Assembly: GCF_036226505.1 (NCBI RefSeq)
Contig: NZ_CP108484.1
Location: forward strand, 8,031,501 to 8,095,500
Direction of reading: 5' to 3'
Length of the DNA: 64,000 nt
DNA from: Kitasatospora sp. NBC_01246
GTDB lineage: Bacteria; Actinomycetota; Actinomycetes; Streptomycetales; Streptomycetaceae
Positions 53,031 to 61,636 of the stretch are shown piece after piece (the stretch's first letter is position 1; every line of letters begins with the position of its first letter). The position numbers were made by a program, and so were the translations under genes. The notes under the pieces are model-generated. The model was not told the origin of the DNA. It saw nothing but the letters and a program-made list of their open reading frames with translations, and made no database searches.

Positions 53031-53867
53031 TCAGTGCTGGACGGTGACGGCCTCGACCCGGCTGAAGTCGGCGGCGGCCAGGTCCTCGTCGCGGATGACG
53101 TAGTAGAGCGGGCACCCGGTGAACTCCGGGCGGCCCGCCGCGAGCAGGATGCGCTCCGGACCGCGGCCGCGCGGCGGCACCACGTACTGGTCCGTCTCCG
53201 GATCGGGGCCGAGCAGCACCATCCAGGCACCGTGCCGCGGCGCGACGTCCAGGGCGGCGGACGGCAGCGCGGTCAGCCGGTCCACCGCCTCCTCCGGGAG
53301 GTCGACCGGGGGATCGTCGTGGAACCGCACGGCCTGCGCCAGCATGGCCTTGCCGGCGGCGTACAGCGGCGCGGGCGGCCCGGTGAACTCCCACGGCGGG
53401 GCGCCCCAGCCCGCCTCGGGATCGGCGAACGCCGGATCGGACGCCACGTCGTAGGGCGCGGTGCCCTCGGCGGTGGCGTCCGGGAAGTGCAGCACGGTGA
53501 CGGCGTCCCGGCCGCCGAAGCCGTCGTGGCCGGGGAAGAAGAAGTAGAGCAGGCCGCGGGGCGGCAGCAGGTGGTTGGCGTCCGCCGGCGCGACCTCCGC
53601 CAGGTCGATCTGGGCGACGAAGCAGTCCGGCAGCGCGTCCGGCCCCGGCTCCGCCCCCGGCCAGACGAAGCCGGGCGGCACGGCCGGTACGCCGCCGCAC
53701 CGGGAGAACGGCTCCGGCCCCCGGTGGCCGGCGGGGCGCGGGCCCAGGGCGATGCCGTGCTCGGCCAGCCCCATCAGCTCACCCTCCCAGGGGCCGAGGC
53801 CGGCGTCGCCGATCAGCCGTCGAAGCGTCCGGCCGTCGTCGGCGGTCACAGGATTGGGGCGCGTCAT
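53031..53867 (-). CDS. DUF1963 (YwqG-like) protein
   Basis: 278 residues from ATG 53867. The DUF1963 pattern is seen in SRCGGVPAVPPGFVWP, CFVAQIDLAEVAP, LLYFFFPG and the closing DEDLAAADFSRVEAV. Cytoplasmic; molecular role unknown. It is divergent from glutaminase. Confidence 0.8.
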   Translation of the reverse strand: MTRPNPVTADDGRTLRRLIGDAGLGPWEGELMGLAEHGIALGPRPAGHRGPEPFSRCGGVPAVPPGFVWPGAEPGPDALPDCFVAQIDLAEVAPADANHLLPPRGLLYFFFPGHDGFGGRDAVTVLHFPDATAEGTAPYDVASDPAFADPEAGWGAPPWEFTGPPAPLYAAGKAMLAQAVRFHDDPPVDLPEEAVDRLTALPSAALDVAPRHGAWMVLLGPDPETDQYVVPPRGRGPERILLAAGRPEFTGCPLYYVIRDEDLAAADFSRVEAVTVQH

Positions 53868-53969
53868 GGCGCCACTCTAGAAGCAGCCGCCGGCCCCCGG
53901 GATCGGGGCCCGGCCCCGACCCCGGGGGCCGGGTCGGCCCAGGCCGGCGGGGTGGCCGACAATGGCAGC

Positions 53970-54896
53970 GTGAACGACAAGGACTACCAGCTGCTCCTCC
54001 AGGAGGCGATGGAGGCGGCCCGGCGGGCGCCCGCCCGGGGGCGGGTCGCCGACTACATCCCGGCCCTCGCCCAGGCCGACCCGACGGCCTTCGGGATGGC
54101 CATCGCCACCGTGGACGGCGCGGTGTTCGGCGCCGGGGACTGGGAGCACCCGTTCTCGATCCAGTCGGTGTCGAAGCTGTTCACCCTGGCGCTGGCGCTG
54201 GCGCTGGCGGACGGCGGCGACGAGCTGTGGCGCGGGGTCGGCCGCGAGCCGTCCGGCAATCCGTTCAACTCGCTGGTCCAGCTGGAGTCCGAGAACGGCA
54301 TCCCGCGCAACCCCTTCATCAACGCCGGCGCGCTGGTCGTCACCGACCGGCTGCTGAAGCTGACCGGCGACGCCGTCGGCGCGGTCCGGGACTTCCTGCG
54401 CGCGGAGTCCGGCAACCCGGCCGTCGCGGTGGACGACTCGGTGGCGTCCTCCGAGGCCCAGCACGGCCACCGCAACGCCGCGATGGCGCACTTCATGGCC
54501 AGCTACGGCAACCTGCGCAACCCGGTCGACAGCGTGCTCGCGCACTACTACGCGCACTGCGCGATCGAGGCGAGCTGCCGGGACCTCGCGCTGGCCGGGC
54601 TCTTCCTCGCCCGGCACGGGACCCGCGCCGACGGCTCGCGGCTGCTGTCGCGCAGCGAGGCCAAGCGGATCAACGCGGTGCTGCTCACCTGCGGCACCTA
54701 CGACGCGGCGGGGGAGTTCGCCTACCGGGTGGGGCTGCCGGGCAAGAGCGGGGTCGGCGGCGGCGTGCTGGCGGTGCTGCCGGGCCGGGGCACGGTCTGC
54801 GTCTGGGGCCCGGGCCTGGACGCGGCCGGGAACTCGGTGCTGGGGGTCGCGGCCCTGGACGCGCTGACGACGGCCACGGGCTGGTCCGTCTTCTGA
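53970..54896 (+). CDS. glsA: glutaminase
   Basis: 308 residues from GTG 53970. Hydrolyses glutamine to glutamate and ammonia. It has the serine-dependent beta-lactamase-like fold with the SxxK motif in SIQSVSKLF, then NPFINAGALV, ASYGNLRNPVDSVLAHYYAHCAIE and GKSGVGGGVLAVLPGR. GACAAT (53958-53963) sits 6 bases before the start with no ribosome site, so the mRNA is probably leaderless. Confidence 0.95.
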   Translation: MNDKDYQLLLQEAMEAARRAPARGRVADYIPALAQADPTAFGMAIATVDGAVFGAGDWEHPFSIQSVSKLFTLALALALADGGDELWRGVGREPSGNPFNSLVQLESENGIPRNPFINAGALVVTDRLLKLTGDAVGAVRDFLRAESGNPAVAVDDSVASSEAQHGHRNAAMAHFMASYGNLRNPVDSVLAHYYAHCAIEASCRDLALAGLFLARHGTRADGSRLLSRSEAKRINAVLLTCGTYDAAGEFAYRVGLPGKSGVGGGVLAVLPGRGTVCVWGPGLDAAGNSVLGVAALDALTTATGWSVF

Positions 54897-54987
54897 CGCC
54901 GGGCACGCCGGGCACGCCGGGCGCGCCGGATCCGGTCGCACCGCCGGATCCCGCCGTGGCGCCGGATCCGTGCGCGTCGGCGGATCC
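54897..54987. repeat. tandem repeats downstream of glutaminase
   Basis: Three copies of CGCCGGGCA-like 9-mers begin right after the stop, then GGATCC recurs at 54928, 54946, 54964 and 54982, exactly 18 bp apart, within a degenerate 18-bp unit. The 220-base gap to the next gene holds nothing else clear. Confidence 0.85.
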
Positions 54988-55116
54988 GTTCGCGTCGGTG
55001 GCCGGAGTGAACGATCGGCCCCCGGGAGCGCCCGGTCCTGTGGTACTGATCGACGGGTACCGGTCACCGGGGGAGCGGCCGCCCGCTCGCCCGCCCAGCA
55101 GGGAGGAAGCCCCAGC

Positions 55117-56514
55117 ATGGCGCCGCGCACCACCTCGCCCTCCCCGCCGCCCGCTCACGGCGCGCCTGACGGCCCGTCCGCGAACGCCCCGACCGGCCCC
55201 GGCGGTTCGTCGCCGCGGCCGTGGGACGAGGTGGTCGCCCTGGCGAGCGACCTGATCAGGTTCGACACCACCAACACCGCGGACGCGGGCGGGGTGGGCA
55301 CCGAACGCCCGGCGGCCGAGTACGTGGCGGCCAAGCTGGCCGAGGTCGGCTACGACGTCACCTACGTCGAGGCCGGCGCCCCGGGCCGGGGCAACGTCGT
55401 CGTCCGGCTGCCCGGGGCGGACCGGGAGCGCGGCGCCCTGCTGGTCCACGGCCACCTGGACGTCGTCCCGGCGGACCCGGCCGAATGGCGCGTGCACCCG
55501 TTCTCGGGGGAGGTCGCCGACGGCTACCTGTGGGGCCGGGGCGCGGTCGACATGAAGGGCATGGTGGCCATGATGCTGGCCGTGGCCCGCGGTCACCGGC
55601 GCGACGGCGTCCTGCCGCCGCGCGACCTGGTCTTCGCCTTCGTCTCCGACGAGGAGGCGGGCGGCTTCCAGGGCGCCCGGTGGCTGGTCGACCACCGGCC
55701 GGAACTCTTCGAGGGCGTGACCGAGGCGGTCGGCGAGGTCGGCGGATTCTCCGTCAGCTTCGGTGACGCCACCCGGGCCTACCTGATCGGGACGGCGGAG
55801 AAGGGCGCGGTCTGGCTGCGCCTCAAGGCGCGGGGCACGGCCGGCCACGCCTCGCTGCTGCACGACGACAACCCGATCGCCAGGCTCGCCGCCGCCGTCA
55901 CCCGGCTGGAGTCGCACCGGTTCCCCGTCGTCCTCACCCCCGCGGTGCGCGAACTGCTCGAAGGGGCCGCGGAGATCACCGGGGTGCCGTTCGACGAGAG
56001 CGACCCCGAGGCGGCGCTGGCCCGGTTCGGGCACGCGGCCCGGCTGATCGGGGCCAGCCTGCGCGACACCGCCAACACCACCCGCTTCGATGCCGGCCAC
56101 AAGGCCAACGTGGTGCCCTCCACCGCCCACGCGGAGATCGACGCGCGGGTGATCCCGGGCCGGGAGGAGGCTTTCCGGGCCGAGGTCGCCGCGCTCCTGG
56201 GGCCCGGCATCGAGCAGGAGTGGAACAGCCTGCCGGCCGTCGAGACGGCCTTCGAGGGCCAACTGGTCGACGCCATGGCGCTGTCGCTGGCGGCCGAGGA
56301 CCCGGGCTCCCGGGTGCTGCCCTACATGCTGTCCGCCGCCACCGACGCCAAGTCGTTCCAGCGCCTGGGCATCCGCACCTTCGGCTTCGCCCCGCTCCGG
56401 CTGCCCCCGGGACTGGACTTCGCCGCCCTGTTCCACGGGGTCGACGAACGGGTCCCGGTGGAGGCCCTGGAGTTCGGCACGCGCGTCCTGGACCGCTTCC
56501 TGCGCCACTGCTGA
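55117..56514 (+). CDS. M20 family metallopeptidase
   Basis: 465 residues from ATG 55117 (GGGAGGAA upstream). Zinc ligands are laid out as in M20/M25/M40: His in LLVHGHLDVVPADP, Asp in WGRGAVDMKG, Glu-Glu in VSDEEAGG, and the last His in ALFHGVDERVP. A lid domain is at about 240-370 (GTAGHASLLHDDNPIARLA). The first ~35 residues are Pro/Ser-rich. Cytoplasmic amidohydrolase or dipeptidase; the substrate is not defined. Confidence 0.92.
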   Translation: MAPRTTSPSPPPAHGAPDGPSANAPTGPGGSSPRPWDEVVALASDLIRFDTTNTADAGGVGTERPAAEYVAAKLAEVGYDVTYVEAGAPGRGNVVVRLPGADRERGALLVHGHLDVVPADPAEWRVHPFSGEVADGYLWGRGAVDMKGMVAMMLAVARGHRRDGVLPPRDLVFAFVSDEEAGGFQGARWLVDHRPELFEGVTEAVGEVGGFSVSFGDATRAYLIGTAEKGAVWLRLKARGTAGHASLLHDDNPIARLAAAVTRLESHRFPVVLTPAVRELLEGAAEITGVPFDESDPEAALARFGHAARLIGASLRDTANTTRFDAGHKANVVPSTAHAEIDARVIPGREEAFRAEVAALLGPGIEQEWNSLPAVETAFEGQLVDAMALSLAAEDPGSRVLPYMLSAATDAKSFQRLGIRTFGFAPLRLPPGLDFAALFHGVDERVPVEALEFGTRVLDRFLRHC

Positions 56515-56536
56515 CGCCGGGCGCCCGGGCGGTCCC

Positions 56537-57424
56537 TCAGGCCGGCGGCGCGGCGGCGAGCCGCTCGGTCAGCGCCGTCAGGGCCGGTCCGAGCGGGAGG
56601 TCGACCAGGATGTCGGCGCGGTCGTCGCCGCGCGTCGGGCCCTGGTTCACGATCGCGACGGGCTTCCCGGCCCGGGCGGCGTGCCGCACGAAGCGCAGAC
56701 CGGACATGACCGCCAGCGACGAGCCGAGGACGAGCAGCCCGCGCGCCCCGTCGACCAGGTCGAAACAGTGCCGGACGCGCGGCGTGGGCACGCTCTCGCC
56801 GAAGAAGACCACATCGGGCTTGAGGATCCCGCCGCACGCCCCGCAGGCCACCACCCGGAAGGACGCCACCAGGGCGTCGGGCAGCTCGACGTCCCCGTCG
56901 GCGTTGCGCAGGGCGCCGTCCTCCGGAAAGGCGCCGTTCAGGGCGCGCAGGCGCCGGTCGAGGTCCTCCCGCGCGCTGCCCCGCCCGCAGCCGAGGCAGA
57001 CCACCCGGTCGAGCCCGCCGTGCAGTTCCACCGCGTCCACGGTGCCGGCCGCCCGGTGCAGGCCGTCCACGTTCTGGGTGATCACCGCCGACACCAGGCC
57101 GCGGCGGTGCAGCTCCTCGACGGCCAGGTGCCCGGCGTTGGGGCGGGCCCCGGCGATCGAGCGCCACCCGGCGTGGCTGCGCGCCCAGTAGCGGCGCCGG
57201 GCCTCGGGACTCCCGACGAACTCCTGGTAGGTCATCGGCGTCCGGCGGCGCAGGCTACCGGTGGGGCCCCGGTAGTCGGGGATGCCCGACTCGGTGGACA
57301 GCCCCGCGCCGGTCAGCACCGCCACGCTCCGGCCGGCCAGCAGCCGGGCGACCTCGCCCAGGGCGTCGTCCGGCGGGTCGGCCGCGCCGACCGCCGGCGG
57401 CTCGGGCAGCGGATCCAGGGGCAT
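56537..57424 (-). CDS. SIR2-family NAD-dependent protein deacylase (sirtuin)
   Basis: 295 residues from ATG 57424, chosen because TAGGCT (57436-57431) lies 6 bases upstream in a leaderless layout; a GTG at 57430 would add two residues. NAD site TGAGLSTESGIPDYRG, catalytic TQNVDGLHRAAG and HGG, zinc Cys pairs CLGC and CGAC, and LGSSLAVMSGLRF. It removes acyl groups from lysine in the cytoplasm. Confidence 0.93.
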   Translation of the reverse strand: MPLDPLPEPPAVGAADPPDDALGEVARLLAGRSVAVLTGAGLSTESGIPDYRGPTGSLRRRTPMTYQEFVGSPEARRRYWARSHAGWRSIAGARPNAGHLAVEELHRRGLVSAVITQNVDGLHRAAGTVDAVELHGGLDRVVCLGCGRGSAREDLDRRLRALNGAFPEDGALRNADGDVELPDALVASFRVVACGACGGILKPDVVFFGESVPTPRVRHCFDLVDGARGLLVLGSSLAVMSGLRFVRHAARAGKPVAIVNQGPTRGDDRADILVDLPLGPALTALTERLAAAPPA

Positions 57425-57492
57425 GCCCACAGCCTAGCGACGGGGCCGGGGTGGTGCGGGGGGACACCACCGCACCGCCCCGGCCGGCCGGG

Positions 57493-58656
57493 TCAGTGCC
57501 CGGGGGTGGGGACGGCCGCCACGTCGGCGCGCAGCGCCGGCAGGTCCGCGTACATCGTGCCGCCGGGGCAGTCGGTGGCCAGCCAGTCGCGGTGGCCGCT
57601 GATCATCTCGACCGGCTTGGTCACGCCGTTGACCGGGTTCACGAAGGTGACGTGCGCCTGGGGGTCCAGGTTGTGCGCGCGGGTCAGCACGGCGAGCAGC
57701 GCGGTCAGCGACGTGCGGGCGGGGGCGGTCGGCGCCTGGCTGCTGAGGGTGCCCAGCAGGGCGATGCCGATGTTGCCCGAGTTGAAGCCGGCGGTGTGGA
57801 AGGCCGTCACGGCGTTCCCGGCCGCGTCGTGCGCCGGGATGCCGTCGTCGCCCGACCAGCGGCCCTCGTAGATCCGTCCGGCCTCGTCGATCAGGAAGTG
57901 GTAGCCGATGTCGCCCCAGTCGTTGGTGATCGCGTGGTACTCGTAGATCGCCCGCACGGTGGCCGCCGGGTCCGGGTCGGCGTTGGCGGTGTCGGTGTGG
58001 TGCACCGTCAGGGTCTGCAGCGGGTAGTACTTCGCGGGGGAGTTCTCCACGCCGTTCTTGAAGCGCTTGGACTCGTCGGCGCCCCAGGCCGCGCGGGAGA
58101 GGTACTCGACCCCGCAGAAGGTGACGGGCGTCGTCGGGGCGAGCGAGACCGTGCGGGCCGGGCCGTGCACGGTGTCGATGGCGGCGGAGCGGACGTTGGC
58201 GGCCCCGTCGGGCAGGCGCAGGTCGTAGCCGGGCGCGCCGTCGGCGGCGATCAGCGCGGTGGCGGTCCCGACCGTGCGGTCGGCGCCGTCCGGGCCGCCC
58301 GCGCAGCCGGCGGGCAGCGGCTGCCACGCCCCGCGGGTCGCGTCGTCGCGGTGCAGCCGGATGGCGGCGCCGCGGGCGGGGCCGTCCCAGCTGACGCCGA
58401 CGTAGCGGATCGGGAAGTCCGCCCGCACGGTGGTGGCCTCGCGGCCCACCGCGGACAGCGCCCGGGTCTCGGGGACGCGGGCCGTCCGGGCAGCGAGCGG
58501 CCGGGCCCCACCCGCGCCGGTGCCCGCGGCGTTGCCGGCGCCGGTGCCGCTGCCGGCGGCGGCCGACGCGGCGGGGGTGACGGCGAGCGCGGCGGCGGTG
58601 GCACCGATCGCCGTGACGAGGGTGCGCCGGGTGACGGCGGGCTTCGGGTGGGGCAT
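57493..58656 (-). CDS. Tat-exported peptidoglycan-recognition/N-acetylmuramoyl-L-alanine amidase
   Basis: 387 residues from ATG 58656. Tat-type signal (TRRTLVTAIGATAAALAVTPAASA). Residues ~85-180 form a beta-rich domain; 195-345 are the PGRP/amidase_2 domain with zinc His in LTVHHTDTAN, IGYHFLIDEAGRIYEGRW and the later GHRDWLATDCPG (His and Cys ligands). Expected to cleave the amide between muramic acid and the stem peptide. Confidence 0.93.
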   Translation of the reverse strand: MPHPKPAVTRRTLVTAIGATAAALAVTPAASAAAGSGTGAGNAAGTGAGGARPLAARTARVPETRALSAVGREATTVRADFPIRYVGVSWDGPARGAAIRLHRDDATRGAWQPLPAGCAGGPDGADRTVGTATALIAADGAPGYDLRLPDGAANVRSAAIDTVHGPARTVSLAPTTPVTFCGVEYLSRAAWGADESKRFKNGVENSPAKYYPLQTLTVHHTDTANADPDPAATVRAIYEYHAITNDWGDIGYHFLIDEAGRIYEGRWSGDDGIPAHDAAGNAVTAFHTAGFNSGNIGIALLGTLSSQAPTAPARTSLTALLAVLTRAHNLDPQAHVTFVNPVNGVTKPVEMISGHRDWLATDCPGGTMYADLPALRADVAAVPTPGH

Positions 58657-58814
58657 GGGCGGTCCTGTCTCGGGCGTGTGCGGGAACGGAGGGCCCGAGG
58701 ATCGGCCCCGGATGCAGCGCCCCCCGCTGACAGAAGTTCAGTCAATGCCGAATGTACACAATTGACCGTGTCCATCCTGACGATCCTGGGTGATCTTTGC
58801 CCGAAAGTGCAGGT

Positions 58815-58869
58815 CGGGCCGGGGATCGGCGGCCGGGGGCAACCGTGCCGACCGCCGATCCCCGGCCCG
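58815..58869. other. long perfect hairpin in a divergent intergenic region
   Basis: An 18-bp perfect stem (58815-58832 with 58852-58869) around a 19-base loop, in the 405-base gap between the amidase gene (leftward) and acyl-CoA synthetase (rightward). Neither needs a terminator here. AT-richer sequence with TTGACC lies at about 58740-58800, so a small RNA is possible. TAGACT near 59016 may be the -10 for the synthetase gene. Confidence 0.5.
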
Positions 58870-59061
58870 TTCCCCGTGCCGTCGAGGCGGCCCCGGCCCT
58901 CTCGACCGCGGCGTCGAACCGGCCTGTCATGCGGTCCCCTCCGACGGGCCGCACGGGTGACGTCCCGTCATTGTCACGGGTGGGAAGGGGCGATGACGCC
59001 GGGCGCGGCCTTGCATAGACTCGGTCGCCATTCGTCCGGGCGAGTCCAGGAGAGTCAGCGC

Positions 59062-60714
59062 ATGACCAACCCGTCCCCCAGTTCCGCCGTCGGCACCTCG
59101 GCCACGCCCCTGCTGGACGACACCATCGGCGCGAGCCTCGACCGCGCGGTCCGCGCCTTTCCCGGCCGGGAGGCCCTGGTCGACCTGCCGTCCGGCCGTC
59201 GGTGGACGTACCGGGAGCTGGCCGAGGAGGTGGACCGGGTCGCGCTGGGGCTGCTGACGCTCGGCGTCGGCCGGGGCGACCGGGTCGGGATCTGGGCGCC
59301 GAACTGCGCGGAGTGGGTGTTCACCCAGTACGCCACCGCGCGGATCGGCGCCGTCCTGGTGACCGTCAACCCCGGCTACCGGGTGCACGAACTGGAGTAC
59401 GTCCTAAGGCAGTCGGGCATCCGCACGATCGTGGCCGCGGCCGCCTTCAAGACCTCCGACTACGCGGCCATGCTGGCCGAGACCGCCCCGCGCTGCCCCG
59501 CGCTGAAGGACGTCCTGCTGATCGGCTCGCCGGCCTGGAGCGACCTGCTCGCCCGGGCCGAGCACGCCGACCGCGGCCCGCTGCACGCCGCCGCCGCGGC
59601 GCTGGGCCCGGACGACCCGATCAACATCCAGTACACCTCGGGCACCACGGGCTTCCCGAAGGGCGCGACCCTGTCGCACCGCAACATCCTCAACAACGGC
59701 TTCTTCGTGGGCGAGTTGTGCGGTTACTCGGAACACGACCGGATCTGCGTACCGGTGCCGTTCTACCACTGCTTCGGGATGGTGATGGGAAACCTCGCCG
59801 CGCTCTCGCACGGCGCCTGCGTGGTGATCCCGGCCGCCGGGTTCGAGCCCGCGACCACCCTGCGCGCGGTGGCCGCCGAGCGCTGCACCTCGCTCTACGG
59901 CGTCCCGACCATGTTCATCGCCGAACTCAACGACCCGTCCTTCGCCGAGCACGACCTCTCCAGCCTGCGCACCGGGATCATGGCCGGGTCGCCGTGCCCC
60001 ACCGAGGTGATGAAGCAGGTCGTCGAGCGGATGGGCATGCGCGACGTGTCGATCTGCTACGGCATGACCGAGACCTCCCCGGTGTCCGTCCAGACCCGGA
60101 CGGAGGACCCGCTGGAGCGCCGGGTCTCCACCGTCGGACGGGTCGGCCCGCACCTCGAAGTGAAGGTCGTCGACCCGCGGACCGGCCGCACCGTGCCCCG
60201 CGGCACCCCCGGCGAACTGTGCACCCGCGGCTACTCGGTGATGATCGGCTACTGGGAGCAGCCCGACCGGACCGCCGAAGTCCTGGACGCCGACGGCTGG
60301 ATGCACAGCGGCGACCTCGCGGTGATGGACGAGGAGGGCTACCTCACCATCACCGGGCGGATCAAGGACATGGTCATCCGCGGCGGCGAGAACATCTACC
60401 CGCGGGAGGTCGAGGAGTTCCTGCACACCCACCCGGACGTCCTGGACGCCCAGGTCATCGGCGTCCCCGACGCCACGTACGGCGAGGAGCTGATGGCCTG
60501 GATCCGGCTGCGCCCCGGTGCCCCCGAGCTGACGGCCGAGGGGCTGCGCGCCTTCTGCGCCGGCCGGATCGCGCACTACAAGGTCCCGCGCTACGTGCAC
60601 CTCGTCGACGAGTTCCCGATGACCGTCACCGGAAAGATCCGGAAGGTCGAGATGCGCGAGCAGGCCGTCGTCCTGCTGAACCTCGCCGCGGCGGCCGCCG
60701 AGGGGCACGCCTGA
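59062..60714 (+). CDS. acyl-CoA synthetase (FadD-like, AMP-binding)
   Basis: 550 residues from ATG 59062 (AGGAGAG upstream). Adenylation motifs: P-loop YTSGTTGFPKGATLSH, YGMTETSPVS, GWMHSGDLAVMDEEGYL, GRIKDMVIRGGENIYPREVE, and the catalytic Lys in MTVTGKIRKVEMRE. It activates fatty or other acids as CoA thioesters. Chain preference cannot be read. Confidence 0.93.
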   Translation: MTNPSPSSAVGTSATPLLDDTIGASLDRAVRAFPGREALVDLPSGRRWTYRELAEEVDRVALGLLTLGVGRGDRVGIWAPNCAEWVFTQYATARIGAVLVTVNPGYRVHELEYVLRQSGIRTIVAAAAFKTSDYAAMLAETAPRCPALKDVLLIGSPAWSDLLARAEHADRGPLHAAAAALGPDDPINIQYTSGTTGFPKGATLSHRNILNNGFFVGELCGYSEHDRICVPVPFYHCFGMVMGNLAALSHGACVVIPAAGFEPATTLRAVAAERCTSLYGVPTMFIAELNDPSFAEHDLSSLRTGIMAGSPCPTEVMKQVVERMGMRDVSICYGMTETSPVSVQTRTEDPLERRVSTVGRVGPHLEVKVVDPRTGRTVPRGTPGELCTRGYSVMIGYWEQPDRTAEVLDADGWMHSGDLAVMDEEGYLTITGRIKDMVIRGGENIYPREVEEFLHTHPDVLDAQVIGVPDATYGEELMAWIRLRPGAPELTAEGLRAFCAGRIAHYKVPRYVHLVDEFPMTVTGKIRKVEMREQAVVLLNLAAAAAEGHA

Positions 60715-60841
60715 CGGACCCTCGGCCGGGATCGGACGGATGTCCGCCCCAAGGGTGTGGAGCGGCGCGTCCGGGGCAGCCGGGGTGCGAGGACGCGCCG
60801 CCCGGGACGGTCCGGGCGGCACCGAGCGGAAGGAATCCGGC

Positions 60842-61213
60842 ATGAGCGACACGAGCGACATCGACATCTGGGCGTTCCGGTCGACCTCCGGCCACGTCGC
60901 CGACGGCGATCTGGTCGGCTTTCACGTGGAGGCGACCGACGGGCCGATCGGCAAGGTCGACCGGCACTCGCCGGAGGCCGGCTCGCAGTACCTCGTCGTC
61001 GACACCGGCCCGTGGATCTTCGGCCGCCAGGTCCTGCTGCCGGCGGGCACGGTGCTGCGCGTCGAGCAGGACGAGAAGAAGGTCTACGTCGACCGGACGA
61101 AGGACGAGATCAAGAACGGCCCGACGTTCGAGCCGATCGGGTACGACGAGGACATCGCCTACCTGGAGACCTTCGGCGCCTACTACGGCCCGTACTACGG
61201 CGGGCGGTACTGA
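60842..61213 (+). CDS. PRC-barrel domain protein
   Basis: 123 residues from ATG 60842 (GGAAGGAAT upstream). The PRC-barrel-like strand pattern is HVADGDLVGFHVEATDGPIGKVDRH...YLVVDTGPWIFGRQVLLPAGTVLRVEQDEKKVYVDRTKDEI. The Tyr/Gly-rich tail is FGAYYGPYYGGRY. Cytoplasmic, possibly stress-related; role unknown. Confidence 0.8.
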   Translation: MSDTSDIDIWAFRSTSGHVADGDLVGFHVEATDGPIGKVDRHSPEAGSQYLVVDTGPWIFGRQVLLPAGTVLRVEQDEKKVYVDRTKDEIKNGPTFEPIGYDEDIAYLETFGAYYGPYYGGRY

Positions 61214-61263
61214 GCGCTCCACCGCGCCGCACGCCCACCCGTCGCCATCCCGAACGAACCGCA

Positions 61264-61303
61264 CGACACGTCTCGGTACCACCCGACACGTCTCGGTACC
61301 ACC
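61264..61303. repeat. 20-bp direct repeat upstream of the WhiB-like gene
   Basis: CGACACGTCTCGGTACCACC at 61264-61283 and again at 61284-61303, then shortened copies CGACACCACC and CGACAACACT. All lie in the 132-base gap before the wbl gene. Confidence 0.95.
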
Positions 61304-61345
61304 CGACACCACCCGACAACACTCCGAAGGGACGGAGTCAGCGCC

Positions 61346-61636
61346 ATGACGAACATCGCACATCTGCCCGGGGCCCTCGACCACCGGTGGGACTGGCAGC
61401 GGCACGGTGCCTGCCGGTCCGCCGACAGCGGTCTCTTCTTCCACCCGGTCGGCGAACGCGGCGAGGCCCACGACTCGCGTGAGAGCGCCGCGAAGGAGGT
61501 CTGTGCCGGCTGCCCCGTACGGCGCGAGTGCCTGCGCTACGCCTTGGAGGCGCACGAGCGGTACGGGGTCTGGGGCGGCCTCGGCGAGGGCGATCGCCTG
61601 CGCCTGCGGCGTCAGGCCCGGAAGGTGCGCCGGTAG
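61346..61636 (+). CDS. WhiB-like (Wbl) iron-sulfur transcription factor
   Basis: 96 residues from ATG 61346. Four cluster-binding Cys: Cys23 (GACRSADSGLFF), then Cys53, Cys56 and Cys62 in CAGCPVRREC, followed by the GVWGG turn and the basic end DRLRLRRQARKVRR. It is a sigma-factor-binding regulator found only in actinomycetes. Its last 25 bases overlap the end of the convergent GlxA-type gene. Confidence 0.95.
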   Translation: MTNIAHLPGALDHRWDWQRHGACRSADSGLFFHPVGERGEAHDSRESAAKEVCAGCPVRRECLRYALEAHERYGVWGGLGEGDRLRLRRQARKVRR

